64,000 nucleotides of DNA. It comes from Roseburia hominis. GTDB lineage: Bacteria; Bacillota; Clostridia; Lachnospirales; Lachnospiraceae. Shown piece after piece: positions 47,291 through 58,030 of this stretch. The notes under the pieces were generated by a model. It did no database searches, was not told where the DNA came from, and was given only the letters and a program-made list of their open reading frames with translations. The stretch spans positions 3,782,001 to 3,846,000 of the forward strand of contig CP159990.1 in the NCBI GenBank assembly GCA_040702975.1, written 5' to 3'. Every line of letters starts with the position of its first letter. Within the stretch, counting starts at the first letter, position 1. The translations under genes and the position numbers were made by a program.

Positions 47291-48214
47291 TCATACACAC
47301 CAGCTAGTCGCCCCCAGCTTTTCCACCGCCCTGGCGCCGCACTCGTTAGCGAACCGGGCACATTTTTCGACCGGCCAGCCCTCGGATAAGCCGTAAAGGA
47401 ATCCCGCCGTGAAGCTGTCTCCAGCTCCGGTGGTATCCAGACAATTCACATGTTCCACCGCCGGGACGTATTTCGCGGTCTCATCACTGCAAAGGTAGCA
47501 CCCTCTTTTTCCACACTTGATGATCACATACTTCGCCCCGCAGCTTCTCAACTTCTCAGCCGCGCATTTTACATCGGTCTCTCCCGTTATCAAAAAGGCC
47601 TCTTCCTCATTGGGAATCAAATAGTCCACATAGGAAAACGCTTCTGCCAGCTCCTCTGCCGTTTCTCTATTCTTGCGCTTCGTCATATCCGCGCAGACCG
47701 TCATTCCCTGTTTTTTCGCACTCCTGAAGATTGCAGCCAGTTCACCTGCGCCAATTTCCGGAAATACAAATATACTGGCAAAACACAGGATATCCGCCTC
47801 ATTCGGGAACGGACGCTTTACATCGTCAAGGGTCAGTTTTCTGAGGCTTCCATTTCGATTCGTCAGGAAATTACGTTCCCCGTTTTTTTGTACGAGCACC
47901 ACATTAACGCCCGTCGTAAGTTCTTCCCGGACGCAGCCTTCTTCCAGTTCAATTCCCAGCTTCTCGCAATGGTTTCGTATCATCTCCCCTGCTGTATCGC
48001 TGCCTATAATCGTCTGCAGGCGCACCTGTTTTCCCAAAGCGGCCAGGACCGTGGCCTCATTCAGCGCATCACCGCCAAACGCCATACAGACCTCCTCTGC
48101 CGGATAAGAGCCGGTCGAAAACACATCCGCCTCCGCAGGAGATACCAGCACGTCTACAATCGCAGCTCCTATGATCATAATCTTTTTCTTACTCAAGCAG
48201 TCCATCCCAGTCAC
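47291..48214 (-). CDS. PfkB family carbohydrate kinase
   Basis: 307 residues, GTG start at 48214 with AGGAGG 5 bases upstream. Features of the ribokinase/PfkB family: MIIGAAIVDVL at the front, FGGDALNEATVLAALG near 48, and the signature DTTGAGDSFTAGFLYG near 260 with the catalytic Asp. The sugar substrate is not evident. It overlaps the upstream P-loop kinase gene by 4 bases. It converges on tpiA; a 10-bp inverted repeat (GCCAGGGCGG/CCGCCCTGGC) spans the 3' ends. Confidence 0.88.
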   Translation of the reverse strand: MTGMDCLSKKKIMIIGAAIVDVLVSPAEADVFSTGSYPAEEVCMAFGGDALNEATVLAALGKQVRLQTIIGSDTAGEMIRNHCEKLGIELEEGCVREELTTGVNVVLVQKNGERNFLTNRNGSLRKLTLDDVKRPFPNEADILCFASIFVFPEIGAGELAAIFRSAKKQGMTVCADMTKRKNRETAEELAEAFSYVDYLIPNEEEAFLITGETDVKCAAEKLRSCGAKYVIIKCGKRGCYLCSDETAKYVPAVEHVNCLDTTGAGDSFTAGFLYGLSEGWPVEKCARFANECGARAVEKLGATSWCV

Positions 48215-48711
48215 TTCTGCCTCCTTAAAATTTCTTCTGCAATATCTTCCACGCTCTTTAGCGATGTTTCAATTTTTATGGTATCTAATGTTTGATACAT
48301 CGGAAGCCTGTCAATGCTTCGATCGATAACGTCCGCGGAGCGAATGCCTCGATCAATGTCCCCTTTTAGCCTCTCCTTCAAAGAGGCTTCATCGCAAAGA
48401 AGCGAAATTATTTTCACATTGCATTCTTTTATATCGAGATTCTCCACAATGTGATCGATAATGCACTGCTGATGCATGACCCAGCAGAAAATGATGTTTT
48501 CATAAGCGGAGCAATGGATAAAATTATTCAGCAAATAGCAAATATTATCCAGTACCATATGCCTGGTTTCTTCTGTGACTTGAAAGGGATTTGCGTCCCA
48601 GCACCAATCCCCGTCAAGAAACACGCTGTTATGTAACCTCTGCTGCAGAGACCTGCAGACGGTGGTTTTTCCAACTCCCATCGTTCCACCGATCAGATAA
48701 AGTGTTTTCAT
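48211..48711 (-). CDS. P-loop nucleotide kinase-like protein
   Basis: 166 residues. N-terminal Walker A GGTMGVGKTT, an LDGDWCW segment near 34 and a lid-like LLCDEASLKERLKGD region suggest a small-molecule or nucleoside kinase of the AAA_33/zeta-like type. No precise family is recognisable. The ATG at 48711 is chosen over a TTG at 48714. GGGAG precedes it. It is translationally coupled (GTGA overlap) to the PfkB kinase. Confidence 0.75.
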   Translation of the reverse strand: MKTLYLIGGTMGVGKTTVCRSLQQRLHNSVFLDGDWCWDANPFQVTEETRHMVLDNICYLLNNFIHCSAYENIIFCWVMHQQCIIDHIVENLDIKECNVKIISLLCDEASLKERLKGDIDRGIRSADVIDRSIDRLPMYQTLDTIKIETSLKSVEDIAEEILRRQK

Positions 48712-48799
48712 CAATATGTCTCCCTAATCCCATGTCCACACACTTGACACCGCCATAAATGCGTCTGAACATCTTTTTTATAGCCACAATAAGCAGATT

Positions 48800-48907
48800 A
48801 CCATGATTCTTCGAATCATGGCCCCTCCGGGGGATTTTAGCGCCCATATTTCTGCGATAAACGCAGAAATCTATGCGCAGGTACAATGTCTGTCGACATT
48901 ATACCAC
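48800..48907. repeat. 107-bp multi-hairpin element, copy B
   Basis: Same four stems and core as 38422-38528: ATGATTC/GAATCAT, CCCC/GGGG, TTTCTGCG/CGCAGAAA and CAATGTC/GACATT. The differences lie mostly in loops. Its right end supplies the last codons and stop of the XRE gene. Confidence 0.88.
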
Positions 48908-49888
48908 ACACATAAGCCCATATAGCAATAAACATAGACATATGCTTATTACGTTGAAGATATTGATTTTATAACCTCCATTTAAAGGATTCCACTCCTT
49001 GATTTGTTTGTTTTCTAAAAAGAAACCAACTGTCCCACTCACAACACCCGACAGCAGCAATCCGCATATTTTCATGGCAGGTATAGTATTATTCTCAATT
49101 CCTTTTATCTCAAATAAGGCAAGCATTATTCCTATTCCAACAAATAACAGAGCGATATATACTACAGCAACTGGAAAACAGCGTTTTGCACGTCTTTTAT
49201 CGTTATCTTTAAGATATATCCTGTCTATCATTTTATAATTATAAAATTCCACAGCTACAACAAAATTCAATGAATATACGTATATTAGAAGTCCATTTAA
49301 CCATTCGTTTAACCTTCCAAGCTTTAAATTCGTGCAATTTATGACACAAAGCAAAAATACATATACGGAAGACATCATTCCGGTATGCAAATCAATCTGC
49401 ACTAACAATTTCTTTACTTCGCATATATTATACTCTATTTTATCATCAAATCCCGCAATTCCGACGAAAGAATCATTTTTTATTGCATTCGCAAAATAAA
49501 TATGCAGGAATAACTGGATCGGAACGCACAAAACAAACATAGGAATGAATATTCCTACGCTAAAACTCCCTGATGAAACACTTGCTATCATATATCCAAC
49601 CATGCACAAAAGGGATATCCCTATAAAAATCCATGGCATTTTCCCCATTGATATTTCTTTTTGAGCTGGTAATCTTTCCTGTTCCTTATAATCCAATAAT
49701 GCATCAACACTTACTTCGTATAGCTGTGCCAGCCTGATCAAATTATCAGAACTTGGCCTGGAGACAGCATTTTCCCATTTGGTCACGGCCTGACGGCTTA
49801 CGCCCATATATTCAGCAACTTTTTTCTGGGATAGCCCCTTTTTCTTGCGATAATACATAATATTTTTTGCCAATTGATCTGCACTCAT
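48899..49888 (-). CDS. XRE-family regulator with C-terminal membrane domain
   Basis: 329 residues from the ATG at 49888 (GGAGG 10 bases upstream). Residues 5-62 form an XRE helix-turn-helix (KKGLSQKKVAEYMGVSRQAV and KWENAVSRPS). The rest has about seven hydrophobic segments from residue 85 onward, so the DNA-binding domain is tethered to the membrane. The last residues and the TAA stop come from the end of the adjacent repeat element, which suggests that the original C-terminus was altered by insertion. Divergent from a DMT transporter gene. Confidence 0.85.
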   Translation of the reverse strand: MSADQLAKNIMYYRKKKGLSQKKVAEYMGVSRQAVTKWENAVSRPSSDNLIRLAQLYEVSVDALLDYKEQERLPAQKEISMGKMPWIFIGISLLCMVGYMIASVSSGSFSVGIFIPMFVLCVPIQLFLHIYFANAIKNDSFVGIAGFDDKIEYNICEVKKLLVQIDLHTGMMSSVYVFLLCVINCTNLKLGRLNEWLNGLLIYVYSLNFVVAVEFYNYKMIDRIYLKDNDKRRAKRCFPVAVVYIALLFVGIGIMLALFEIKGIENNTIPAMKICGLLLSGVVSGTVGFFLENKQIKEWNPLNGGYKINIFNVISICLCLLLYGLMCVV

Positions 49889-50084
49889 GTCACGAACCTC
49901 CATTTAATTGATAATGATAATATATCAATTTGTTCAGTTACATTCCACCAACTATATGGCAACTATTAGTTGCAGCTACATTTTAATTATAACACCCAAA
50001 AATGGGACAAACAATACAGTGGAAATGTTCATATTTTTGCAGTATAATAAATTCATTATATTGCGATTCTGGGAGGTATATTTC

Positions 50085-51119
50085 ACGAAAGATAGATTGA
50101 CCCCGATAATATACGCTATTCTCGCAGCCGTGTTTTATGCAATAAACACACCTTTGTCAAAACTATTGCTTACCAGTATTCCATCAACTTTTATGGCAGC
50201 GTTCTTATATCTGGGTGCCGGAGCAGGCGTAGGTATCATGTATGTTTTTCACTGGAGAAAGGAAGATAAGACAGAAAGGCTTGGCAAAAAGGACTATCCA
50301 TATACGGTAGGGATGATCGTACTTGATATACTTGCACCTATTTTCCTGATGCTTGGGATAAAATATGGAACAGCCGCTAACGCTTCGCTTCTTGGCAATT
50401 TTGAAATCGTTGCAACAACACTGATTGCGTTTGTAATATTTAGAGAAACTGTCAGCAAACGACTATGGACAGCTATCGCGTTGATTACCATTTCAAGCAT
50501 TATTCTTTCTTTCGAGGGAACCGGCAACTTCCAGTTTTCTTATGGCTCTTTGTTTGTACTTCTTGCCACAGCCTGTTGGGGATTGGAGAATAATTGCACA
50601 AGAAACATTTCAGACAAAAGTACATATGAGATTGTTGTACTAAAAGGAATCTTCTCCGGTGGCGGTGCATTTGTGATAGCACTTTTAATTGGAGAAAAAC
50701 TTCCCACATTCAGGCATATTGTTCTTGCCATGCTGCTTGGATTTATGGCTTACGGACTGAGTATCTTTCTGTACATTCGCGCACAAAGAAATCTTGGAGC
50801 AGCTAAAACCAGTGCTTATTATGCAGTTGCGCCATTCGTCGGCGCCTTCCTGTCATTTATTCTGCTTGGTGAAAAATTGACATGGACATTTTTTGTCGCC
50901 TTCTTTATCATGATGGTCGGAACTGTATTTGTAGTGATGGATACAATGGTTAGGCATCATGCTCATCAGCATACTCATTCTTTTTCACATACGCATGATG
51001 GTATTACGCATAACCATATTGTCGTTCATTCACATGAGCATAACCATTATGCGTTTAACGATAGACACGGACACCATCATTCACAGCGGGAACTCGAAAA
51101 TGCAATAAGACATTCATAA
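50085..51119 (+). CDS. DMT-superfamily (EamA) transporter with His-rich C-terminal tail
   Basis: About 344 residues. Ten hydrophobic segments in two EamA repeats (about residues 5-130 and 145-285) are followed by a cytoplasmic tail of some 55 residues with about 20 histidines (for example HHAHQHTHSFSHTHDG), a likely Zn/Ni/Cu-binding tail. The start is uncertain: GGGAGG lies 8 bases before an ACG at 50085 in the correct frame, where an ATG would be expected; the nearest ordinary start is a TTG at 50097. The frame extends to 49908, but that part is not coding-like. Substrate unknown; the His tail hints at a metal or metallophore. Confidence 0.8.
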   Translation, partial: TKDRLTPIIYAILAAVFYAINTPLSKLLLTSIPSTFMAAFLYLGAGAGVGIMYVFHWRKEDKTERLGKKDYPYTVGMIVLDILAPIFLMLGIKYGTAANASLLGNFEIVATTLIAFVIFRETVSKRLWTAIALITISSIILSFEGTGNFQFSYGSLFVLLATACWGLENNCTRNISDKSTYEIVVLKGIFSGGGAFVIALLIGEKLPTFRHIVLAMLLGFMAYGLSIFLYIRAQRNLGAAKTSAYYAVAPFVGAFLSFILLGEKLTWTFFVAFFIMMVGTVFVVMDTMVRHHAHQHTHSFSHTHDGITHNHIVVHSHEHNHYAFNDRHGHHHSQRELENAIRHS

Positions 51120-51131
51120 CAATCTAAAAAA

Positions 51132-51163
51132 CCGCAATTCTCTGATTTCTCAAAGAATTGCGG
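51132..51163 (-). terminator. Terminator of tuf, also facing the DMT gene
   Basis: CCGCAATTCT and AGAATTGCGG form a 10-bp stem with a 12-base loop; a T run follows on the minus strand and a T-rich stretch on the plus strand. Confidence 0.85.
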
Positions 51164-51196
51164 TATATTTATTGCTTATTAACTCTAAACCAAAGA

Positions 51197-52390
51197 TTAC
51201 TCGATGATTGTAACAACACGACCTGATCCAACAGTACGTCCGCCTTCACGGATAGCGAAACGAAGACCCTGCTCCATAGCTACCGGGTGAATCAATTCAA
51301 CTGTCATCTCTACGTTATCACCAGGCATGCACATCTCGGTTCCTTCCGGAAGATCGCAAACACCGGTAACGTCAGTTGTTCTGAAATAGAACTGCGGTCT
51401 GTAGTTGTTGAAGAATGGAGTATGACGTCCACCTTCATCTTTGGTCAGAACGTAAACCTGTGCAGTAAACTTGCTGTGGCATTTTACTGAACCCGGTTTA
51501 ACAAGTACCTGTCCTCTTTCGATCTCGTTTCTCTGAACACCACGAAGAAGAGCACCGATGTTGTCACCAGCCTGAGCCTCATCAAGAAGCTTACGGAACA
51601 TCTCAACACCTGTTACAACTACTTTACGAGTTTCTTCTTTGATACCAACGATCTCTACTTCATCAGAAACATGAAGAGTACCACGCTCTACTCTACCAGT
51701 AGCAACAGTACCACGTCCTGTGATTGAGAATACGTCCTCTACAGGCATCAGGAACGGTTTATCTGTATCACGCTCCGGATCCGGAATGTAGCTGTCAACT
51801 GCAGCCATCAGTTCCATGATCTTGTCTCCCCACTCTCCTGACGGATCTTCAAGAGCCTTAAGAGCAGATCCCTGGATAATCGGAGTGTCATCTCCCGGGA
51901 ACTCATACTCATCAAGAAGTTCACGGATTTCCATCTCAACCAGTTCAAGAAGCTCTTCATCATCAACCATATCACATTTGTTCATGAATACTACGATGTA
52001 CGGTACACCTACCTGACGAGAAAGCAGGATGTGCTCTCTTGTCTGAGCCATAACACCATCAGTAGCAGCTACAACAAGGATAGCGCCGTCCATCTGAGCA
52101 GCACCGGTGATCATGTTCTTAACGTAGTCAGCATGTCCCGGGCAGTCTACGTGAGCATAGTGACGAGCCTCTGTCTCATACTCAACGTGAGCGGTAGAGA
52201 TAGTGATACCACGCTCTCTTTCTTCCGGTGCCTTGTCGATGTTCTCGAAATCTACAGCAGCGTTACCAGCTACTCTCTCAGCAAGAGTCTTGGTAATAGC
52301 AGCGGTAAGAGTTGTTTTACCATGGTCTACGTGTCCAATGGTACCGATATTACAATGCGGTTTGTTTCTTTCAAATTTAGCTTTTGCCAT
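51197..52390 (-). CDS. tuf: Elongation factor Tu
   Basis: 397 residues, start at [12 protein letters not shown] (52390) with AGGAGG upstream. GTP-binding motifs: [25 protein letters not shown]; followed by domains 2 and 3 ending with [10 protein letters not shown]. Last gene of the str operon and also behind its own promoter at 52465-52493. It delivers aminoacyl-tRNA to the ribosome. Confidence 0.98.
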   Translation of the reverse strand: MAKAKFERNKPHCNIGTIGHVDHGKTTLTAAITKTLAERVAGNAAVDFENIDKAPEERERGITISTAHVEYETEARHYAHVDCPGHADYVKNMITGAAQMDGAILVVAATDGVMAQTREHILLSRQVGVPYIVVFMNKCDMVDDEELLELVEMEIRELLDEYEFPGDDTPIIQGSALKALEDPSGEWGDKIMELMAAVDSYIPDPERDTDKPFLMPVEDVFSITGRGTVATGRVERGTLHVSDEVEIVGIKEETRKVVVTGVEMFRKLLDEAQAGDNIGALLRGVQRNEIERGQVLVKPGSVKCHSKFTAQVYVLTKDEGGRHTPFFNNYRPQFYFRTTDVTGVCDLPEGTEMCMPGDNVEMTVELIHPVAMEQGLRFAIREGGRTVGSGRVVTIIE

Positions 52391-52464
52391 TTTGAATATC
52401 CTCCTTAAATATAGCACCCTTTCCGGGCATTTTTAGTTTCGATTTTTTCACTCGGCTAAGTTTG

Positions 52465-52493
52465 ATTATATTTCAAATGCCGTATATTTTCAA
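52465..52493 (-). promoter_or_regulatory. Internal promoter of tuf
   Basis: TTGAAA (52493-52488), 17 bases, TATAAT (52470-52465) on the minus strand, in the 119-base fusA-tuf spacer. It allows extra EF-Tu synthesis independent of the operon. Confidence 0.8.
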
Positions 52494-52509
52494 GCCTTTT
52501 TCGCATTTT

Positions 52510-54627
52510 TTATGCGTTTTTATTGGATAATACCTTTTCCTGTACTGACTTCGGAACCTGCTCATATCTCTCGAAGAACATTGAGTAGTTTCCACGTCCC
52601 TGCGTTCTGGAACGAAGGTCTGTAGAGTATCCGAACATCTCAGCAAGCGGTACATAACCTCTGACAATCTTTCCACCGCCAAGGTCATCCATACCTTCGA
52701 TACGTCCACGACGAGAGTTGATATCACCGATAACATCTCCCATGTATTCCTCCGGCATGGTTACTTCTACCTTCATGATAGGCTCAAGCAGAACCGGGTC
52801 CGCTTTCTTCATAGCATCCTTAAACGCAAGAGATCCTGCAATGTGGAATGCCATCTCGGAAGAGTCGACTTCATGGTAAGATCCGTCGTAGACATTCGCA
52901 TGAATACCTACTACCGGGAATCCGCCCAGGATACCAGCCTTCATAGCTTCCTCGATACCTTCGCCTACTGCCGGAATGTATTCCTTCGGAATCGCACCAC
53001 CGACAACGGTAGATTCAAATTTGTAGGTTTCCTCGCCGTTGACATCCATCGGCTCGAATTTAACCTTACAGTGTCCGTACTGTCCACGTCCACCGGACTG
53101 CTTAGCGTACTTGCTGTCAACCTCAACAGCCTTGGTGAAGGACTCTTTGTATGCAACCTGCGGTGCACCAACGTTAGCCTCTACCTTGAACTCACGAAGC
53201 AGACGGTCAACAATGATCTCCAGATGAAGCTCACCCATACCAGCGATAATGGTCTGGCCTGTCTCCTGATTCGTATGAGCACGGAAGGTCGGGTCTTCTT
53301 CTGCAAGTTTTGCAAGAGACTCACCCAGTTTGCCCTGAGAAGCCTTGGTCTTCGGCTCGATCGCAAGCTCGATAACCGGTTCCGGGAATTCCATGGACTC
53401 AAGGATTACCGGATGCTGCTCATCACAGAGTGTATCACCTGTTGTAGTGAACTTAAATCCGATTGCTGCAGCGATATCTCCTGAGTATACCTTATCAAGC
53501 TCCGCTCTCTTGTTGGCATGCATCTGAAGGATACGTCCAACACGCTCTTTCTTGCCTTTGGTAGCATTCAGAACGTAAGAGCCTGAGTTCATGGTTCCTG
53601 AATATACACGGAAGTAAGCGAGCTTACCTACGAACGGGTCTGTCATGATCTTGAATGCCAGAGCGGAGAACGGCTCTTCATCAGAAGAATGTCTCTCTAC
53701 TTCATTTCCGTCCTCATCCACGCCCTTGATAGCCGGGATGTCGGTCGGAGCCGGCATATACTCAAGAACTGCGTCCAGAAGCTTCTGAACACCCTTGTTC
53801 CTGTATGCAGATCCACAGCAAACCGGAACTGCTGTACATTCACATGTTGCTTTTCTCAGAACTGCTTTGAGCTGTTCGTTTGTCGGTACCTCATCTTCAA
53901 GGTACATCATCATCAGTTCATCATCAAGCTCGCAGATCTTCTCGATCAGTTCCTGATGATACAGTTCTGCTTCATCCTTCATATCTTCCGGAATCTCGCA
54001 TACGGTAATATCATCACCCTTATCATCGTTATAGATGTAAGCTTCCATCTCCATCAAGTCGATGATTCCCTTGAAATCATCTTCTTTTCCGATCGGAATC
54101 TGAAGCATGATCGCGTTCTTTCCTAATCTTGTCTTAATCTGTTCTACAGCATTGTAGAAATCTGCACCTAAAATGTCCATCTTATTGATGAAAGCCATTC
54201 GCGGTACATTGTATGTGTCTGCCTGACGCCATACGTTTTCTGACTGAGGTTCAACACCACCCTTAGCACAGAATACACCTACGGCACCATCGAGTACACG
54301 AAGTGAACGTTCAACTTCTACGGTAAAGTCAACGTGTCCCGGAGTATCGATGATGTTAATACGATGTTCGAGAGCACCCTTTTTCGGCTTTGTATGATCT
54401 TCCAAAGTCCAATGACATGTCGTAGCTGCTGAAGTAATTGTGATACCTCTTTCCTGCTCCTGCTCCATCCAGTCCATGGTAGCAGTTCCCTCATGAGTAT
54501 CACCAATCTTATAGTTAACACCGGTATAATATAAGATACGCTCTGTCAGAGTGGTCTTACCTGCATCAATATGAGCCATGATACCGATGTTCCTGGTTCT
54601 CTCTAATGGATATTCTCTTCCAGCCAA
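52510..54627 (-). CDS. fusA: Elongation factor G
   Basis: 705 residues. Motifs: [12 protein letters not shown] near 18, DTPGHVDF near 93, NKMD near 147, then domains II to V, with domain IV carrying [14 protein letters not shown] near 520. It drives translocation. Third gene of the str operon, after rpsG by 44 bases. Confidence 0.98.
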   Translation of the reverse strand: MAGREYPLERTRNIGIMAHIDAGKTTLTERILYYTGVNYKIGDTHEGTATMDWMEQEQERGITITSAATTCHWTLEDHTKPKKGALEHRINIIDTPGHVDFTVEVERSLRVLDGAVGVFCAKGGVEPQSENVWRQADTYNVPRMAFINKMDILGADFYNAVEQIKTRLGKNAIMLQIPIGKEDDFKGIIDLMEMEAYIYNDDKGDDITVCEIPEDMKDEAELYHQELIEKICELDDELMMMYLEDEVPTNEQLKAVLRKATCECTAVPVCCGSAYRNKGVQKLLDAVLEYMPAPTDIPAIKGVDEDGNEVERHSSDEEPFSALAFKIMTDPFVGKLAYFRVYSGTMNSGSYVLNATKGKKERVGRILQMHANKRAELDKVYSGDIAAAIGFKFTTTGDTLCDEQHPVILESMEFPEPVIELAIEPKTKASQGKLGESLAKLAEEDPTFRAHTNQETGQTIIAGMGELHLEIIVDRLLREFKVEANVGAPQVAYKESFTKAVEVDSKYAKQSGGRGQYGHCKVKFEPMDVNGEETYKFESTVVGGAIPKEYIPAVGEGIEEAMKAGILGGFPVVGIHANVYDGSYHEVDSSEMAFHIAGSLAFKDAMKKADPVLLEPIMKVEVTMPEEYMGDVIGDINSRRGRIEGMDDLGGGKIVRGYVPLAEMFGYSTDLRSRTQGRGNYSMFFERYEQVPKSVQEKVLSNKNA

Positions 54628-54671
54628 GATCTTTTCCTCCTAATAAAATAATTAGTAGCACCCGGCGAATC

Positions 54672-55416
<745 letters not shown>

Positions 55417-55842
55417 TTATTTTTTCTTTGCGTCTTTCGGTCTCTTAGCACCGTACTTAGAACGAGCCTGGCGTCTCTTAGCAACACCTGCTGTATCAAG
55501 CGTTCCACGAACGATGTGGTATCTTGTACCAGGAAGGTCCTTAACACGGCCTCCACGAATCAGAACAACGCTATGCTCCTGAAGGTTGTGTCCTTCTCCC
55601 GGGATATAGCTTGTTACTTCGATTCCGTTAGAAAGACGTACTCTGGCGATCTTACGAAGAGCTGAGTTCGGCTTCTTCGGTGTAGCTGTCTTAACTGCAG
55701 TGCAGACACCTCTCTTCTGCGGTGCAGATACGTCTGTAGCTCTTTTTCTCAGAGAGTTATACCCTTTCTGGAGTGCCGGAGCAGTAGATTTCTTAACAGC
55801 GGTTTCACGGCCTTTTCTTACTAACTGGTTGAATGTTGGCAT
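55417..55842 (-). CDS. rpsL: 30S ribosomal protein S12
   Basis: 141 residues starting [12 protein letters not shown] at 55842; AGGAGG lies 8 bases upstream. Contains the streptomycin-determinant loop [18 protein letters not shown] and the [17 protein letters not shown] segment; the PNSALRK lysine is the wild-type form. First gene of the str operon. Confidence 0.98.
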   Translation of the reverse strand: MPTFNQLVRKGRETAVKKSTAPALQKGYNSLRKRATDVSAPQKRGVCTAVKTATPKKPNSALRKIARVRLSNGIEVTSYIPGEGHNLQEHSVVLIRGGRVKDLPGTRYHIVRGTLDTAGVAKRRQARSKYGAKRPKDAKKK

Positions 55843-55941
55843 TCCTTTCACCTCCTATGATGTAATAATTGGTTACGTTTTAAACATCTTCTGTTTAAAT
55901 CGCGCACAAAAATAAAGCTTCGTTTTCATGCACGCTAGGTT

Positions 55942-55970
55942 ATTGTAGTATATACGCGAAAAAAAGTCAA
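55942..55970 (-). promoter_or_regulatory. Promoter of the str operon
   Basis: TTGACT (55970-55965), 17 bases, TACAAT (55947-55942) on the minus strand, giving an about 95-base leader before rpsL. It starts immediately after the LCP gene terminator. Confidence 0.85.
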
Positions 55971-56003
55971 GGCATTCCGATAAATATTTTTACCGAAATG
56001 CCT
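55971..56003 (-). terminator. Terminator of the LCP gene
   Basis: GGCATTTCGGTAAA pairs with TTTATCGGAATGCC on the minus strand (one or two G-U pairs), followed by TTGACTTTTTTT. The T tract overlaps the -35/spacer of the next promoter. Confidence 0.75.
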
Positions 56004-56020
56004 GATATTCTTTGGTTTTT

Positions 56021-57775
56021 CTATTCTGTTGTGGTGGAATCCTCCAGAACCTCTCCCGCTATTACACGGTCAATCAAATCTTTTATATTCGCTACAGATG
56101 TTTCATCGGGTATGGTGACATACAAAAGGGTATCACCGGAAGAATAACAGATATCCTTCGCCCCTATTCCCTCTGCAGCTACGGAATAAATATTCCACTG
56201 TGCATTCGTCCTGAGCTGCGTCTTGATCAGCGCCTGAACCTGACTCATACTGAAGTTAGTATCCACGCCACTGCTCACGCTATCAATAATATCGGCCGCA
56301 CCCCGCAGCATAGACGGAGACATCATCTTCTTGATGATCGCAGTAATCACAGCCTGCTGGTGTCTTCCGCGGGCATTATCGCCATCCGGAAGCGCATGCC
56401 GCTCACGGCAGAATGCGAGTGCCTGTTTTCCATTGAAGTGATTCATTCCCTCGTTGACATATACCACCTCACCAGACTCTGTACCAGTCTCGAACTCCGC
56501 ATCAGACTCTACGTCAAGCCCGCCCAGAGCATCCACGATGCTGATCATGGATGTAAAGTTCACTCTTCCGAAGAACTTGATATCCAGATCATACACCTCC
56601 TCCAGGGTCGCCATGGACACGTCCACCCCGTATAGACCAGCATGTGTCAGCTTGTCATTCTGTCCATTTGAAATACCCGGAATCGGCACATAGAAATCAC
56701 GCGGTGTGGTAACTAAAAGCACCTGATGACTCTTTGGATTCACCACTGCAATGATATTCACGTCACTTCGGCTCTCCTGCGTGATATCTCCATAAACGTC
56801 AATACCACTCAAATATACTGCAAACGGTTCTTCCACACTGGCATCTGCGGCTTCATTCGCAATCTCAACTACAATATTGTGTGTATAGATGACCTTAATC
56901 TCGTCCTCAAAAGAAGGAATCTGATCGTTCACCACACCCGCCTGACCAGAATTATAGATAATCGCATCTACCTCACCGCCCAGGAGCGCCTTCGCCTCCT
57001 CCACTAGGCTGCTGTATTCTACCGTTTCGATCTCTTTTCCCAGTTCTTTTTCCACTTGGTGTACAGCTGACTTCATCTGGTCGCTTCCGGTCGTATACTG
57101 AACGCCGAACTGATACATTCTGGTATCTTCGATCCGCTCCGCGGTATCGCTGCTTCTTACGGCAACTACCATCGAACTTGTTTTTTTCGTACTGCTCAAA
57201 ATATCCTGGAACGCATTATTGATCTTACTTATATAGAAAGAACCTGTTCCAAGAACCACACACAGGAACAGACAGAATATCTTACCGCCGATTCCCTTGC
57301 CCTTCGCCCCAATCTGGGTAAGTAACGTAATTCCCAGGAGAATCAAAAGTACCCCCGCAAGGATCAACACATAAGTATCAGTCAACATCCCAAAGAACAG
57401 CACATTGACCACCAGTACCACCGACAACACGAACTGAACGATTGCAAGCATGATGCCTAATGTCTTGCTGAACCCATTCTTACGTCTGCCGCGCCTTCTC
57501 ACATTCCGGTGCTTGTTATCATTTACAGAATTCTTTCTTGAATTTCTCATATCTTCGTCCCTGGTTCTTCGGCGATTCTGGGCATCCGAACGATAAAAGT
57601 CGTTCTCCTCCCGACGCCGCATAGCGCTCCTTCTGTCCTCTTCATAAGGATAGCGATCCTTACCCTTTGCCCTGCGGCTCACTTCACGGCTATTGTTAAT
57701 ATTCCTTACATTCCTATTCTCGTTCACGTCTGAAGATCTTCTCTGATCCGAACGCCTTTTTTTCTTCTGATCCAT
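56021..57775 (-). CDS. LytR-CpsA-Psr family wall polymer ligase with long basic cytoplasmic tail
   Basis: 584 residues. Residues 1-100 are an Arg/Asn/Asp/Ser-rich, presumably disordered cytoplasmic tail. Three hydrophobic segments follow (about 105-130, 133-155, 165-185). An accessory extracellular domain occupies about 190-340 and the LCP domain about 345-560, with VTTPRDFYVPIPG, KLTHAGLYGVD, FGRVNFTSMISIVDALGGLDV and the DGDNARGRHQQ motif whose arginines bind pyrophosphate. LCP enzymes transfer undecaprenyl-linked glycopolymers to peptidoglycan. Monocistronic. Confidence 0.93.
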   Translation of the reverse strand: MDQKKKRRSDQRRSSDVNENRNVRNINNSREVSRRAKGKDRYPYEEDRRSAMRRREENDFYRSDAQNRRRTRDEDMRNSRKNSVNDNKHRNVRRRGRRKNGFSKTLGIMLAIVQFVLSVVLVVNVLFFGMLTDTYVLILAGVLLILLGITLLTQIGAKGKGIGGKIFCLFLCVVLGTGSFYISKINNAFQDILSSTKKTSSMVVAVRSSDTAERIEDTRMYQFGVQYTTGSDQMKSAVHQVEKELGKEIETVEYSSLVEEAKALLGGEVDAIIYNSGQAGVVNDQIPSFEDEIKVIYTHNIVVEIANEAADASVEEPFAVYLSGIDVYGDITQESRSDVNIIAVVNPKSHQVLLVTTPRDFYVPIPGISNGQNDKLTHAGLYGVDVSMATLEEVYDLDIKFFGRVNFTSMISIVDALGGLDVESDAEFETGTESGEVVYVNEGMNHFNGKQALAFCRERHALPDGDNARGRHQQAVITAIIKKMMSPSMLRGAADIIDSVSSGVDTNFSMSQVQALIKTQLRTNAQWNIYSVAAEGIGAKDICYSSGDTLLYVTIPDETSVANIKDLIDRVIAGEVLEDSTTTE

Positions 57776-58030
57776 TCCTTCTCCACTTTCGTAAATTTCT
57801 GCAGCCTCACTTCCCGGTTTTCCTTACTTCGGCCAGTGATTCACCCGTCATCACACATTTCGTGCAATAATCCTGCCACAATACTTTTGTTACAAAAATA
57901 TTACGTTCATATGACGCAAAGTTTACAATTACATTCCTCTATATTATCGTCTTTTGCTATACTTGTCAACCAAATTAAGCCTCTTTCCACTCTTCTAATT
58001 CTAAAATCTATCTAAACCGCTCGTTTTGCT

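Noticed and set aside
47261-47335. Inverted repeat GCCAGGGCGG/CCGCCCTGGC as a tpiA terminator
   Set aside because: The loop is about 55 bases, one arm lies inside the PfkB coding sequence and no T tract follows, so it is only noted.
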